Made by a program: the position numbers and the translations under genes. This document shows, piece after piece, positions 63,784 to 64,000 of a DNA stretch of 64,000 nucleotides (its first letter is position 1; each line of letters begins with the position of its first letter). The notes beneath the pieces were generated by a model. The model saw only the letters and a list, made by a program, of their open reading frames with translations. It was not told the origin of the DNA and ran no database searches. Location: the NCBI GenBank assembly GCA_035610365.1, contig CM069432.1, positions 127,420,255 to 127,484,254 of the forward strand, read 5' to 3'. Origin of the DNA: Aquatica leii. Its lineage: Eukaryota > Arthropoda > Insecta > Coleoptera > Lampyridae.

Positions 63784-64000
63784 TATGACGTGTGCTTTAT
63801 ACAATTTTCTCTATTTCGATACAATATTTAATATTTTTCGTATAATTTTAATTTTTAAAACGACATTGGGAAATTTATATTTTACTGAATTGGCAGCACT
63901 TATACTTTGACATATTGAAATTTATGTGTTAACCTAAAATCTCATACAAAATTTTCTCTTTATACCTTTATAAGTAAATAACTTTGAATTAATAGGACGT

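Noticed and set aside
1..64000. CRISPR arrays, operons, ribosome binding sites, rho-independent terminators
   Set aside because: The sequence is eukaryotic; apparent repeats are transposons and hairpins, with no regularly spaced short repeats.

Overview
This is a very AT-rich eukaryotic window. It has no bacterial-style gene organisation, no rRNA, no CRISPR array and no tRNA I can support. Nearly everything recognisable is a mobile-element remnant. The mix of Tc1-like, hAT, pogo/Tigger and Kolobok/Mutator-like DNA transposons, a CR1/Jockey-like LINE, an RTE-like LINE, a Penelope-like element with a GIY-YIG domain and a hammerhead ribozyme points to an invertebrate animal, most likely an arthropod. 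The sequence does not fix the species. Reading frames are broken throughout, so most long open frames here are chance.

Layout. 2.0-4.8 kb: two head-to-tail Tc1-like copies, the first split by a hAT fragment. 6.9-9.3 kb: a hairpin, a degenerate repeat, then a foldback element whose loop is a hammerhead ribozyme, flanked by a 12-bp direct repeat. 10.7-10.9 kb: TATA box plus a probable first coding exon (signal peptide, phase-1 donor), the best host-gene candidate. 11.5-12.5 kb: a Kolobok-like element with terminal inverted repeats and TTAA flanks. 16.8-17.8 kb: a TIR-bounded element with an internal promoter and a short exon-like frame. 22.7-24.6 kb: an RTE-like LINE. 25.3-26.6 kb: a pogo/Tigger remnant, followed by an unidentified protein fragment. 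37.3-38.3 kb: an internally deleted hAT. 40.5-42.6 kb: an internally deleted LINE.

43.3-49 kb is the most structured region. A DNA-element family, here called E, has CCCAGTAAACAC termini and 2-bp target duplications. It is present as one solo full-length copy and as a nest in which one copy sits inside another. The outer copy has split a transposase pseudogene. Removing it with one copy of the 2-bp duplication restores the transposase reading frame. A fifth transposon, a 378-bp MITE, lies at 49.6 kb. An unidentified coding-like block is at 50.3-52.1 kb, a Penelope-like remnant at 54.9-55.7 kb, and a 109-bp-arm palindrome with a second hammerhead-like core at 59.3 kb.

The remaining long AT-rich stretches hold nothing I can name. 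If the exon at 10.8 kb is real, much of the window downstream may be intron or intergenic DNA filled by transposons.
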